A stretch of DNA of 44,301 nt from Actinomycetota bacterium (GTDB lineage: Bacteria > Actinomycetota > Acidimicrobiia > Acidimicrobiales > Ilumatobacteraceae). Numbering within the stretch: position 1 is the stretch's first letter; each line of letters starts with the position of its first letter. This document shows positions 1 to 8,230 of this stretch, piece after piece. The position numbers were made by a program, and so were the translations under genes. Location: positions 1 to 44,301 of the forward strand of contig JAFMJD010000003.1 in NCBI GenBank assembly GCA_017853685.1, written 5' to 3'. The notes below the pieces were generated by a model. The model did no database searches. It saw nothing but the letters and a program-made list of their open reading frames with translations, and was not told the DNA's origin.

Positions 1-948
1 GGCGTACCGAGCGGCGGTTCGAGTTCGGGCACTCGCCAGGTCACGGGCAATGACTATGCCGGCGCCCTCGAGAACGGCGATGTGCAGGTCATCGCGCCGC
101 AGCCGAGCGTTGACGTCCTCAAGCAGTTGCGGGGCATGCAGGGTGTCACGGTGACCGCCGACCAGGGTGCCTCGTTCGAGCACTACGACCTGAATGTGCA
201 GAACGAGTACCTGAAGGACCTCAAGATCCGTCAGGCATTTGCCTTGTGTCTCGATCGTCAGGAAATCGTCGACACGCTCGCGAAGCCCCTGAACGAGAAC
301 TCCGAGGTGCTCAACAACCGGATCTTCGTGCCCGGCAGTCCTTACTACATCGACACCATGGGCGACCTCGCCGCCCGTGACATCCCGCGGGCGAAGCAGT
401 TGCTCACCGAGGCCGGTTTCACCTTCGATGCCGATGGCATCGCCGTCCGCGACGGCAAGCAGCTGACGCTTCGCCTCGGACGGCGTGACCCGAACGATCG
501 CCGCCAGAAGACGAACGAACTCGCCATCGAGCAGTGCCGTGAAGCGGGCTTCGTCCTCACCGACGACCCGTCGGAGGACTTCAACAGCGTGCGACTCGAC
601 AGCGGAGATTTCGACGTTGCACTCTTTGCGTGGGCGGCAAGTCCATTCCTCTCCGGCAACGACTCGATCTACCTGCCGCCCGACGACGGCGGTGACCAGA
701 ACTACGGGCGCTGGCCGAACGCAGGGATCCGTCCACTTCTCGACCGAGCCTCGGTCGAGTTCGACGAGGCGAAGCGCGCAGGGCTCTACAACGAGATGGA
801 CGCCGTCGTGTCCGCCGATGTCGGCACGATCCCGCTCTTCCAGTGGACCGAGTTCACCGCCCACTCGAACCGCATCATCGGGGTGAAGTTCAACGCCGTA
901 CTGGGCTTCACCTGGAACGCGAACGAGTGGCAGATCGTCGAGTCCTGA
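1..948 (+). CDS. ABC transporter substrate-binding protein, family 5 (5'-truncated)
   Basis: This is the C-terminal part of a peptide/nickel-type (SBP family 5) extracellular solute-binding protein. The frame is open from base 1, so the listed GTG at 82 is internal and the true start lies outside the window. Visible family features are the segment LKIRQAFALCLDRQEIVD, the ARDIPRAKQLLTEAGF helix typical of SBP_bac_5 proteins, and a late IPLFQWTEFTAHSNRIIGV segment before the C-terminus. The protein should capture a peptide or similar ligand outside the membrane and deliver it to the permeases encoded next. The gene lies 34 nt upstream of the first permease in the same direction, so one operon is likely. 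The ligand cannot be read from the sequence. Confidence 0.9.
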   Translation, partial: GVPSGGSSSGTRQVTGNDYAGALENGDVQVIAPQPSVDVLKQLRGMQGVTVTADQGASFEHYDLNVQNEYLKDLKIRQAFALCLDRQEIVDTLAKPLNENSEVLNNRIFVPGSPYYIDTMGDLAARDIPRAKQLLTEAGFTFDADGIAVRDGKQLTLRLGRRDPNDRRQKTNELAIEQCREAGFVLTDDPSEDFNSVRLDSGDFDVALFAWAASPFLSGNDSIYLPPDDGGDQNYGRWPNAGIRPLLDRASVEFDEAKRAGLYNEMDAVVSADVGTIPLFQWTEFTAHSNRIIGVKFNAVLGFTWNANEWQIVES

Positions 949-982
949 TCCGTGACCATCGGGCTGCGGGAACCGGGCTGAC

Positions 983-2179
983 GTGCTGAGGTTCGCGGCG
1001 AGGCGCCTTCTCGGGGCGATCCCGCTGCTCTTCGCCGCCAGCGTCCTCTCGTTCGTGCTCGTCGCGAACATCGGTGATCCCCAGAAACTCGAGGACCTCC
1101 GGCTGAAGCCGGGTGTCTCGGAACGCACCATCGCACAACTGGAGAGCAAGTACGGCTTGGACCAGCCGGTGGTGACCCGATACGTGAAGTGGATCGGCAA
1201 CTTCGTCACGGGCGACTGGGGAACCGACAGCAATCAGGTGGAGGTGCGCCCCGACCTCGGGCGTGCGCTGCTCGTCACGCTGAAACTCCTGTTGTTCGCC
1301 GAGATCGCGTCGGTGGTGCTCGGCGTACTGGTGGGGGTGATCAGCGCGGTGCGCCAGTACAGCGCCTTCGACTACGTGATGACCGGACTGTCGTTCCTCT
1401 TCTTCTCGATCCCTACGTTCGTGCTGGCCTCGTTGTTCAAGCAGTTCCTGGCCATCGAGGTGAACCCGTGGTTCCGGCAACCGAGCATCTCTGTCACGGT
1501 GTCGGTGGTGTTCGTGGTGCTGGGGACCCTGTGCGGTGTGGGTGTGGTGCGCACGAGGCACCGGTACGAGCGCACCACGCCGTTGAACAAGACCCTCATC
1601 GGGGGCCTCGTGGGCGCTGCACTGGTTGTGGCCTTTCTCGTGGTGTTCAAACTCGGCTGGGAGGGCAACACCTATCGCCAGGGCGACCCGTCACCGCTCA
1701 TCCCCACCACGTCGGAGTCCAGCGAGAGCCTGAGCGGTGGATGGTGGGTGCACTTCGAGGACTTCTTCTGGCATGCGCTGTTGCCGAGCCTCACGCTGAT
1801 CACCATCACCTTCGCGGGCTACAGCCGATTCATGCGTGCGTCGATGCTCGAGACGATGAATGCCGACTATGTGCGCACCGCCCGCGCCAAAGGACTCTCG
1901 GAGACTCGCGTCATCGTGCGCCATGCGTTCCGCAATGCGCTCATCCCGCTCACCACCGTGGTCTCACTGGACTTCGGCGGACTCATCGGCGGCGCCATCA
2001 TCACCGAGTCGATCTTCGGTTGGTCGGGCATGGGACGCTTCTTCACCGACGCACTCGCCGCGAAGGAACCCGAACCGATCCTCGCCTTCGTGATGGTGAC
2101 CGCCATCGCTGTGGTGGTGTTCAACCTCATCGCGGATCTGCTGTATGCGCGTCTGGACCCGAGGGTGCGTCTTGACTGA
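983..2179 (+). CDS. ABC transporter permease, DppB/OppB type, with extra ~90-residue insertion
   Basis: Inner-membrane permease of a peptide/nickel-type importer. The N-terminus (LRFAARRLLGAIPLLFAASVLSF) is the usual first membrane helix. The cytoplasmic EAA-like loop, which contacts the ATPase, is RTARAKGLSETRVIVRHAFRNALIP near residues 299-322. At 398 aa it is longer than the usual 310-340 aa. Residues about 165-255 form an insertion with two additional hydrophobic segments (about 169-189 and 204-224) and a Ser/Thr-rich stretch before the conserved FFWHALLPSLTL segment. GTG 983 was chosen because it gives the canonical N-terminus. The gene overlaps the start of the next permease gene, which implies translational coupling. 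Confidence 0.93.
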   Translation: MLRFAARRLLGAIPLLFAASVLSFVLVANIGDPQKLEDLRLKPGVSERTIAQLESKYGLDQPVVTRYVKWIGNFVTGDWGTDSNQVEVRPDLGRALLVTLKLLLFAEIASVVLGVLVGVISAVRQYSAFDYVMTGLSFLFFSIPTFVLASLFKQFLAIEVNPWFRQPSISVTVSVVFVVLGTLCGVGVVRTRHRYERTTPLNKTLIGGLVGAALVVAFLVVFKLGWEGNTYRQGDPSPLIPTTSESSESLSGGWWVHFEDFFWHALLPSLTLITITFAGYSRFMRASMLETMNADYVRTARAKGLSETRVIVRHAFRNALIPLTTVVSLDFGGLIGGAIITESIFGWSGMGRFFTDALAAKEPEPILAFVMVTAIAVVVFNLIADLLYARLDPRVRLD

Positions 2180-3065
2180 TCTGCTCGATGCCCACGACTT
2201 CGCCGTCGAGGCACGTGCGCAGTGGCGCACGGTGCTCCGGCGTTTCTTGCGCCACCGGCCTGCCGTGGTGTCGTCGGTGCTCCTCGCGCTGCTGGGCCTC
2301 TGGGCATTCCTGTGGCCCCTTGTGTGGAAGTGGGGTCACACCGAGCGAGATCGCGCCGCTCTGTCGGTGGGGCCGTCGGGCGAGCACCCCTTCGGCACCG
2401 ATGACCTCGGCAAGGATGTGATGGCGCTCGTGATGCGCGGCATCCAGCGTTCGGTGGAGGTGGCGCTCATCACCACCGTGATCGCCCTCGTGCTGGGCGT
2501 CTTGGTGGGTGCACTCGCCGGCTATCTCGGTCGTGTGGTGGATTCGACGCTGATGCGTTTCACCGATCTGGTGCTCACCCTGCCGTTGCTCGTGGTGGTG
2601 GCGGTCATCAGCGTGAGCGTGCGCAAGGCGCCGTGGTACGTCGTTCCGGTCATTCTGGGCCTCGCATCATGGCCGGGACTGGCGCGCATCGTGCGCGCCG
2701 AGTTCCTCTCGATACGAGAGCGCGAGTTCGTGGAGGCGGCCCGGGCAGTGGGCGCACCGGTGCATCGCATCATCATGCGCCACATCCTCCCGAACATCAC
2801 CGGTTCGATCATCGTGGTGGGAACGCTGGCCGTTGGGGGCGCCATGCTCACCGAGACGGCACTGTCGTTCCTCGGTCTCGGTATCCGCGCTCCGGAGGTG
2901 TCGCTCGGGCTGCTCATCAACGAGTACCAAGGGGCGTTCAAGACGCGCCCGTGGCTGTTCTGGTTCCCCTCCACAGCCATCGTGCTGATCTGTCTGTGCG
3001 TGAACTTCATCGGTGACGGTCTGCGTGACGCGCTCGACCCGAAACAGACGCGAGTGAGGTCGTAG
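2172..3065 (+). CDS. ABC transporter permease, DppC/OppC type
   Basis: Second transmembrane subunit of the importer. The typical N-terminal helix (PAVVSSVLLALLGLWAFLWPLVW) is followed by HPFGTDDLGKDVMALVMRG, a signature of DppC proteins. The EAA loop is EAARAVGAPVHRIIMRHILP. The ORF track starts at 2145, deep inside the upstream gene. TTG 2172 is preferred because it gives MTDLLDAHDF, overlaps the upstream stop by only 8 nt, and leaves 297 aa, close to the family norm. The start is therefore less certain than the identity. The gene ends 2 nt before the first ATPase gene, consistent with co-transcription. Confidence 0.93.
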   Translation: MTDLLDAHDFAVEARAQWRTVLRRFLRHRPAVVSSVLLALLGLWAFLWPLVWKWGHTERDRAALSVGPSGEHPFGTDDLGKDVMALVMRGIQRSVEVALITTVIALVLGVLVGALAGYLGRVVDSTLMRFTDLVLTLPLLVVVAVISVSVRKAPWYVVPVILGLASWPGLARIVRAEFLSIREREFVEAARAVGAPVHRIIMRHILPNITGSIIVVGTLAVGGAMLTETALSFLGLGIRAPEVSLGLLINEYQGAFKTRPWLFWFPSTAIVLICLCVNFIGDGLRDALDPKQTRVRS

Positions 3066-3067
3066 CT

Positions 3068-4051
3068 GTGTCGGTGCTCGAAGTTCGTGATCTCGACGTA
3101 CGGTTCCCCACCGAGGATGGAACCGTGCACGCCGCTCGTTCGGTGTCGTTCGTGCTCGACAGCGGCGAGATTCTCGCCGTGGTGGGCGAGAGCGGTTCGG
3201 GCAAGTCGGTGACGGCGATGGCAATCATGGGCCTGTTGCCGCCGAATGCGCTGGTGTCGGGCTCGGTGCTGCTCGGCGGTGAGGAGATCCTCGGCATCGG
3301 CCGTCATCGTCTCTCACGCATTCGTGGCCGGCGGATCGGGATGATCTTCCAGGACCCGATGAGCTCGCTCAACCCGGTGTACCGCATCGGCTGGCAGCTC
3401 GCCGAAGCGGTACGCGCGCACAACACCGTGTCACGCCGCGCTGCACAGGCGCGTGCGGTGGAGTTGCTCCAGATGGTGGGCATCCCCGAGGCGGAGCGTC
3501 GGGTGAACGGCTATCCGCACGAGTTCTCGGGAGGGATGCGCCAGCGGGTGATGATCGCCATGGCGATGGCGAACGAGCCCGAGGTGCTGATTGCCGACGA
3601 GCCCACCACGGCACTCGATGTGACCGTGCAGGCACAGGTGCTCGAGACCCTGATGCGGGTGAAGGAGACCTCCGGCGTGTCGATCCTGCTCATCACCCAC
3701 GATCTCGGCGTGGTGGCCTCGATGGCTGATCGCGTGCAGGTGATGTACGCGGGTGCGGTCGTGGAGTCGGGCACATCGGACGAGATCTTCTACTCGCCGC
3801 GCATGCCCTACACCGCGGCACTGCTGCGTGCGATGCCCACCCTGGTGGGACGACACGGACGCCTCGACCAAATCCCCGGTGCGCCGCCGTCGCTGATTGC
3901 GCTGGGCGCGGGCTGCCCGTTCGCCCCCCGCTGCGCGCTCGCTGCCGAACAGTGCCGGGAGTCCGAACCGCTCCTCGCGCCCACCGACGCCGCCACACAT
4001 CTGGCGGCGTGCGTCCGCTGGCCCGAACTGCTCGATCGGGGAGTGCAATGA
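3068..4051 (+). CDS. ABC transporter ATP-binding protein, DppD/OppD type
   Basis: Cytoplasmic ATPase that powers the importer. It has a Walker A motif GESGSGKS, the signature SGGMRQR, a Walker B/D-loop [13 protein letters not shown], and an H-loop ITHDLGVV. The C-terminal oligopeptide-transporter extension with clustered cysteines ([15 protein letters not shown]) is present; this extension is characteristic of peptide/nickel importer ATPases. The GTG start is only 2 nt after the permease stop. Its stop overlaps the next ATPase start as ATGA. Length (327 aa) is normal for the family. Confidence 0.95.
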   Translation: MSVLEVRDLDVRFPTEDGTVHAARSVSFVLDSGEILAVVGESGSGKSVTAMAIMGLLPPNALVSGSVLLGGEEILGIGRHRLSRIRGRRIGMIFQDPMSSLNPVYRIGWQLAEAVRAHNTVSRRAAQARAVELLQMVGIPEAERRVNGYPHEFSGGMRQRVMIAMAMANEPEVLIADEPTTALDVTVQAQVLETLMRVKETSGVSILLITHDLGVVASMADRVQVMYAGAVVESGTSDEIFYSPRMPYTAALLRAMPTLVGRHGRLDQIPGAPPSLIALGAGCPFAPRCALAAEQCRESEPLLAPTDAATHLAACVRWPELLDRGVQ

Positions 4052-5055
4052 CCGACGAACCGTTGTTGTCGGTGAGCCATCTGGTGAAGCGGTTCCCGGT
4101 TCGCTCGCGCGGTCTGGTGACTCGCACCATCGGTCATGTGGACGCCGTGTCCGATGTGTCGTTCGATCTTCGTGAGGGTGAGACCCTCGGACTCGTGGGC
4201 GAGAGCGGCTGCGGCAAGTCCACAACGGCGCGCTGCATCCTGCAACTCATCGAGCCCACGTCTGGATCGGTCCGATTCGAGGGACGCGAGTTGGTGGGAC
4301 TCTCTGCGCGAGAGATGCGTCCGCTGCGCGCGCGGATGCAGATCGTGTTCCAGGATCCCTATGCGTCGCTCAATCCGCGTTGGCAGGTGAACGAAGCGGT
4401 TGCCGAACCGTTGAAGGTGCACGGCCTGTACGAGCAGTCGGGCGGCAAGGAACGTGTGGCCGAACTGCTCGAACTCGTGGGGCTGCGACCCGAACACGGC
4501 AACCGATACCCGCACGAGTTCTCGGGCGGTCAGCGGCAACGCATCGGTGTGGCCCGGGCCCTTGCGCTCAATCCGCGGCTCGTGGTGCTCGACGAACCGG
4601 TCTCTGCGCTCGATGTGTCGGTGCAGGCAGGAGTGGTGAACCTGCTCGACGACCTGCAGCAGCGACTGGGCCTCGCGTACTTGTTCGTGGCCCACGACCT
4701 TTCCGTGGTGCGTCACATCTCGGACCGTGTGGCTGTGATGTACCTCGGCCAGATCGTGGAGATCGGGCCGGCCGAGGACGTGTACCTGCGGCCGTCGCAC
4801 CCCTACACACAGGCGTTGCTGGCAGCGGCGCCGCTGCCGGACCCGGTGGCCGAACGCTCGCGCCCCCGCATCCCCCTCGCCGGTGAGGTGCCCTCGCCGC
4901 TCGACCCGCCGTCGGGCTGTCGATTCCGCACCCGCTGCCCGTATGCAGAGGCACGCTGTGCAGCCGAGGTGCCCGAACTGATGGACCGGGGCGACGGCCA
5001 CCCCGTGGCCTGCCACTTCCCGGCCGCCTCGGGGAGGGGCGGACCCAGCCGGTAG
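4048..5055 (+). CDS. ABC transporter ATP-binding protein, DppF/OppF type
   Basis: Second ATPase of the heterodimeric motor. It has Walker A GESGCGKS, signature SGGQRQR, Walker [16 protein letters not shown] and H-loop VAHDLSVV, plus the C-terminal cysteine segment [15 protein letters not shown]. The ORF track starts at 3952 inside the preceding gene. ATG 4048 is chosen because it makes the classic 4-nt ATGA overlap and gives [18 protein letters not shown], the usual beginning of this family. The product is 335 aa. It closes the importer operon; the TAG stop is also part of the -10 box proposed for secG. Confidence 0.95.
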   Translation: MTDEPLLSVSHLVKRFPVRSRGLVTRTIGHVDAVSDVSFDLREGETLGLVGESGCGKSTTARCILQLIEPTSGSVRFEGRELVGLSAREMRPLRARMQIVFQDPYASLNPRWQVNEAVAEPLKVHGLYEQSGGKERVAELLELVGLRPEHGNRYPHEFSGGQRQRIGVARALALNPRLVVLDEPVSALDVSVQAGVVNLLDDLQQRLGLAYLFVAHDLSVVRHISDRVAVMYLGQIVEIGPAEDVYLRPSHPYTQALLAAAPLPDPVAERSRPRIPLAGEVPSPLDPPSGCRFRTRCPYAEARCAAEVPELMDRGDGHPVACHFPAASGRGGPSR

Positions 5056-5058
5056 GAT
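5053..5058 (+). promoter_or_regulatory. -10 box TAGGAT for secG (leaderless)
   Basis: TAGGAT ends 8 nt before the secG GTG, so transcription would begin at or next to the start codon. The first three bases are also the stop codon of the upstream ATPase gene. Confidence 0.5.
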
Positions 5059-5066
5059 CGTCGGCC

Positions 5067-5306
5067 GTGCGCCAGTTCATCTTCTACCTGACCCTGGTGA
5101 TCAACGTGATCGCCACCTTCGGAATGATCGGTGGCGTGCTGCTTCACAGCGGTCGGGGCGGCGGTCTGTCGGACATGTTCGGCGGCGGCGGCGGTGCAGC
5201 ACTGGGTTCCACGGCTGCCGAACGAAACCTCAACCGCATCACGCTCGTGCTTGCGCTCGTGTGGGGCTTCACGGTGGTGGCACTCGGCCTGCTGTTGGCC
5301 CGATAG
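5067..5306 (+). CDS. secG: Preprotein translocase subunit SecG
   Basis: Small two-helix membrane subunit of the SecYEG channel, which assists export of unfolded proteins. The 79-aa product has an N-terminal helix (about residues 4-25, FYLTLVINVIATFGMIGGVL), a Gly-rich cytosolic loop with the SecG-like pattern LSDMFGGGGG...LGSTAAERNLNRIT, and a second helix (about 58-78). The order helix, then Gly-rich loop, then ERxLxRxT, then helix is diagnostic. It starts at GTG 5067, 11 nt after the importer operon, with no clear Shine-Dalgarno but a -10-like box immediately upstream. A tRNA gene follows in the same direction. Confidence 0.95.
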   Translation: MRQFIFYLTLVINVIATFGMIGGVLLHSGRGGGLSDMFGGGGGAALGSTAAERNLNRITLVLALVWGFTVVALGLLLAR

Positions 5307-5334
5307 AGCACCGGCAGTAGATTTCAACTCCCAC

Positions 5335-5421
5335 GTCGAAGTGGCGGAATAGGCAGACGCGCTAGGTTGAGGGCCTAGTGAGTGCAAACTCGTGGGGGTT
5401 CAAGTCCCCCCTTCGACACCA
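5335..5421 (+). tRNA. tRNA-Leu (anticodon GAG)
   Basis: The 7-bp acceptor stem GTCGAAG/CTTCGAC closes exactly. The anticodon stem CTAGG/CCTAG (5362-5366, 5374-5378) frames the loop TTGAGGG, with anticodon GAG at 5369-5371, which reads CUC/CUU leucine codons. A long class II variable arm with GAGT/ACTC pairing and a T-arm GGGGG-TTCAAGT-CCCCC follow. The 3' CCA is encoded (5419-5421). The long variable arm and the anticodon agree on leucine. Confidence 0.98.
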
Positions 5422-5452
5422 AACCCCGGGCCGTCGGCCTGGGGTTTTCTTC
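5421..5452 (+). terminator. Intrinsic terminator after tRNA-Leu
   Basis: AACCCC and GGGGTT pair around an inner GGCC-gtc-GGCC stem, and the hairpin is followed by TTTTCTTC. It begins immediately after the encoded CCA, so it should end the tRNA transcript. It is the only hairpin with a T-tract that I found in the window. Confidence 0.85.
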
Positions 5453-5532
5453 GTTCTACGAGCCCCGCAGGTCTCAGTCACCCGAGCACGTTGGTTCGGG
5501 AACTCAGCGGGCCGGTGTGCTGAGATGGCGCC

Positions 5533-6621
5533 ATGAACACCGGGGTGGACGAATTCGTCACGCGCTACATCGCTGCTCAGGGCGGCTCACCGATGACGGT
5601 CGATCGACTCGTCACCGAGCCGAGCGGCTTGGACCTCGCCGGTATGACGGCGGCGCTGTCGGACCCCCGTCTGGGTCGTCTCGGCATCCAGTTGATCGCC
5701 GACTTCATGGCACCCGAGGGATCGCTCTACTTCGACGCGATCTTCGGCGGGTACCGCGGTCAACAGGACATCAGGAATTGGCTCGTTCCCGCCATGGCCG
5801 AGATCGAATTCATCGACTTCGTGCCCACCATGCCGGGCGAGCTGTTCGATGACGGCGAGGGAGGCACCTCGCTGGACGAGTGGCGCATGGTGGCCAACAT
5901 GAACGGCGAGCGCATCCCGCTCTCGAACGGCGTGAGTGTGCGCCGCTATCGGAACGGTTGGCTGGACTGGGCCTGCGATGTGTACGACACCGGCCCCTTC
6001 CGTACGCCGCCGCCGCCCGAATCGGGTGTGGAGGCGGCACCGCTGCCCCCACCGCCGCCACTCGACTGGGAGCAGGTGGACCTCGGCGATGCACATCCGT
6101 TGAGCCCGCAGGCCGAGCAGTGGTTGGCGAAGCGGCCCGCAGGCCGGTACGGCGATGCGCCCCTCAGCGGTCTGTCGCACGCAGACCTCAACGACCTCAT
6201 CCACCACCCGACCACCGGATGGGACTGGGACGTGGTGGGCGATCTGTTCCACCCCACAGAGTCGATCTATCTCGATCCGATCTTCGGTGATTTCCGCGGC
6301 CAGGCCGAGATCAAGTCGTGGCTGGTGGACGTGATGACCAAGGTGGGCAACATCGCGTTCCGTCCGCTGGGTCCGGTGCTCTTCAACGGTGCGGCGTCGG
6401 TGCAGGAGTGGGTGCAGGTTGCACTGCTGCCTGATGGCACCGAGGTGCCGATGACGCGGGGTACCAGCGTGCGCCGGTATGCCGATGGCTGGGTGATGTA
6501 CGCAGCCGACTACATCGACACCGCTCCGCTGCTCGCTCCCGAGGTGCAGGCAGCAAGTGCAGCATGCGGCTCCACCATCACCGTGGACGACATCATGAAG
6601 TACCGCATGCGGCAGCGCTGA
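5533..6621 (+). CDS. Tandem SnoaL/NTF2-like two-domain protein of unknown function
   Basis: The 362-aa product is an internal duplication. Residues about 50-157 and 225-345 align with each other: LYFDAIFGGYRGQQDIRNWL matches IYLDPIFGDFRGQAEIKSWL, and GVSVRRYRNGWLDWACDVYDT matches GTSVRRYADGWVMYAADYIDT. A Pro-rich linker (APLPPPPPLDW) separates them. The pattern looks like the SnoaL/NTF2-like alpha+beta barrel fold used by small isomerases, dehydratases and hydroxylases, but that assignment rests on motif character only. It stands alone between the tRNA terminator and a convergent SDR gene. A weak TGAGAT box lies 6 nt before the ATG. Substrate and reaction are unknown. Confidence 0.72.
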   Translation: MNTGVDEFVTRYIAAQGGSPMTVDRLVTEPSGLDLAGMTAALSDPRLGRLGIQLIADFMAPEGSLYFDAIFGGYRGQQDIRNWLVPAMAEIEFIDFVPTMPGELFDDGEGGTSLDEWRMVANMNGERIPLSNGVSVRRYRNGWLDWACDVYDTGPFRTPPPPESGVEAAPLPPPPPLDWEQVDLGDAHPLSPQAEQWLAKRPAGRYGDAPLSGLSHADLNDLIHHPTTGWDWDVVGDLFHPTESIYLDPIFGDFRGQAEIKSWLVDVMTKVGNIAFRPLGPVLFNGAASVQEWVQVALLPDGTEVPMTRGTSVRRYADGWVMYAADYIDTAPLLAPEVQAASAACGSTITVDDIMKYRMRQR

Positions 6622-6630
6622 GCGCTGCGC

Positions 6631-7398
6631 TTACAGACCCGTGACTCCGGGGGCGAGTCCGGCGGTCTCGCCGCCATCGGCCACGAACTCGGCGCCGGTC
6701 GAGAAACTCGACTCGTCGCTCGCGAGGAACACCACGAGGTTCGAGAGTTCGTCGGAGCGGCCTGCACGGTGCATGGCGACGTGCTTCTGCTCGTTGGGCA
6801 GACCGTCGGTCATCGGGGTGGCGATGAGCCCGGGGTGCACCGAGTTGCAGCGGATGCCGAACTGCGCCACATCGAGCGCAACCGACTTCGTGAGCCCGCG
6901 CACACCGAACTTCGAGGCGTTGTACCCCGGCAGCGATGCGTATCCCTGGAGGCCGGCGGTGGACGAGATGTTGATGATCGAACTGGGTGCACCGGCCTTG
7001 AGCGCATCGAGGGACTCGTGGATGCCGTTGAACACGCCGGTGAGGTTGATGGCGATCACGGTGTCCCACTGCTCGTAGCTGTACTGGCCGATCGGTCCGA
7101 AGTTCGCGATTCCCGCGTTGTTCACGAGCACGTTGAGCTTTCCGAAGCGCTTCACCGTGGCGGCCACGGCATCGGCCCACTGCTGCCGATTGGTGACGTC
7201 GAGATGCACATAGATGGCGGCGTCGCCCAGCTCCGCAGCAAGCGCGTTGCCTTCGGCGTCGAGGATGTCGGCCACGGCGACCTTGGCCCCCTGGGCCACC
7301 ATCATCCGTGCATGGCTGGCGCCCATGCCCCGCGCGCCTCCGGTGATGAGGGCCACCTTGCCGGCGAGACGGTTTCCGGTGGGAGTGCTGGATGACAT
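6631..7398 (-). CDS. SDR family oxidoreductase (hydroxysteroid dehydrogenase-like)
   Basis: Classical short-chain dehydrogenase of 255 aa. The nucleotide-binding motif TGGARGMG is at residues 19-26, NNAG at 93-96, catalytic Ser near 145-146 and YNASK at 159-163. The acidic residue after beta-strand 2 (VADI, D44) favours NAD(H) over NADP(H). The motif set resembles 3-alpha/20-beta-hydroxysteroid dehydrogenases, which would fit the lipid-catabolic neighbourhood, but the substrate is inferred. A Shine-Dalgarno GGAGG sits 6 nt before the ATG. It converges with the tandem SnoaL gene, with only 9 nt between stops. Confidence 0.93.
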   Translation of the reverse strand: MSSSTPTGNRLAGKVALITGGARGMGASHARMMVAQGAKVAVADILDAEGNALAAELGDAAIYVHLDVTNRQQWADAVAATVKRFGKLNVLVNNAGIANFGPIGQYSYEQWDTVIAINLTGVFNGIHESLDALKAGAPSSIINISSTAGLQGYASLPGYNASKFGVRGLTKSVALDVAQFGIRCNSVHPGLIATPMTDGLPNEQKHVAMHRAGRSDELSNLVVFLASDESSFSTGAEFVADGGETAGLAPGVTGL

Positions 7399-7437
7399 GA
7401 CGAACCTCCGGGTGCTGGGCGGCTCGTGCGAGCCCCT

Positions 7438-8184
7438 TCAGCCGATGATTCTGACGCGATCTCCGCGGCGGAGAAAGCCGTAGATGTACTCGGCTACCTC
7501 GGGGAGCACCCGGATGCAGCCAGCAGATGCCCCGAACACTTCGGGGCTCCCCACGGAGTCGAGCGGTTGTACGTAGTTCCCCTGGAGGTCCTTGGGAACG
7601 CTGTGGAACGCGATGCGCGGACTCACCGGAGTGAAGGCGGTGAAGTGGCGCATCTTGGAGATGTGGCCGCCCACGGTGCTCGTGACATTCAGGTTCTTCG
7701 ACAGCACCCGGTAGTAGCCCTCGTCGGGCACCCGGCGGTGCGTCGTGACGGCGAACACGAGTGTGATCGTGTTGTTCTCGCACAGCACGCCGCGTTGGAG
7801 CTTCCGGTACACCACCGCCGAACGTCGGCCACCCGGGCAGTCAGCCGGGTCGCCGGGCGTGCCGAGTGCGGGGGAGCCCGTGGCGTTCCACGGCAAGGGT
7901 TCGGTGGTGGTCGTGGGCTCGGCACTGGTGTCGGGTGCAGGTCGCTGCGTGGTGGGGGTCGGGGCGCTGGTGGCGGGACCCGGAACCGTCGTGGAAGGCG
8001 CCACCGTGGAGGCTGCAGCGTCGGTGGCCACCGGGATGGACGCAGGCGAGGTGGTGTCCGAACCGATCAGCGTGCCGCTGCGGGACGCGCCCGGCGCACA
8101 CGCCGTTGCCGAGAGGGCGACACCGCACAGCGTCGTCACCAGCAGTCGGGTGCGACTGGGTCGGGTGCGGCGGGGTGTCTCCAC
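7438..8184 (-). CDS. L,D-transpeptidase (YkuD-like) secreted protein
   Basis: Exported cell-wall protein of 248 aa from the GTG at 8184. A basic n-region (RRTRPSRTR) and hydrophobic core (LLVTTLCGVALSATA) end at Cys, possibly as a degenerate lipobox (ATAC). A Thr/Pro/Ala-rich linker (about residues 40-100) precedes the C-terminal catalytic domain. That domain carries HSVP and SAGCIRV, matching the His...S-x-GC-x-R active site of YkuD L,D-transpeptidases, which make 3-3 peptidoglycan crosslinks or attach proteins. The ORF track starts at 8244, inside the divergent ligase gene. GTG 8184 is preferred because TACGCT lies 6 nt upstream and the signal peptide then begins normally. Confidence 0.82.
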   Translation of the reverse strand: METPRRTRPSRTRLLVTTLCGVALSATACAPGASRSGTLIGSDTTSPASIPVATDAAASTVAPSTTVPGPATSAPTPTTQRPAPDTSAEPTTTTEPLPWNATGSPALGTPGDPADCPGGRRSAVVYRKLQRGVLCENNTITLVFAVTTHRRVPDEGYYRVLSKNLNVTSTVGGHISKMRHFTAFTPVSPRIAFHSVPKDLQGNYVQPLDSVGSPEVFGASAGCIRVLPEVAEYIYGFLRRGDRVRIIG

Positions 8185-8190
8185 ACACTC

Positions 8191-8196
8191 AGCGTA
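8191..8196 (-). promoter_or_regulatory. -10 box TACGCT for the L,D-transpeptidase gene (leaderless)
   Basis: On the minus strand TACGCT is separated by 6 nt (GAGTGT) from GTG 8184. It supports this start over the upstream ATG at 8220. Confidence 0.5.
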
Positions 8197-8216
8197 GGGG
8201 TTGTGTTCAGATAGGG

Positions 8217-8230
8217 CCATGACGTCATGG
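8217..8230. promoter_or_regulatory. 14-bp perfect palindrome over the ligase start codon
   Basis: CCATGACGTCATGG is a perfect inverted repeat centred on the first codons of the acyl-CoA synthetase gene, at the edge of a divergent intergenic region. It could be an operator. A 14-bp palindrome is expected by chance a few times in 44 kb, so support is weak. Confidence 0.2.

Noticed and set aside
3808-5016. 402-aa minus-strand ORF
   Set aside because: Antisense to two ABC ATPases with intact Walker and signature motifs.
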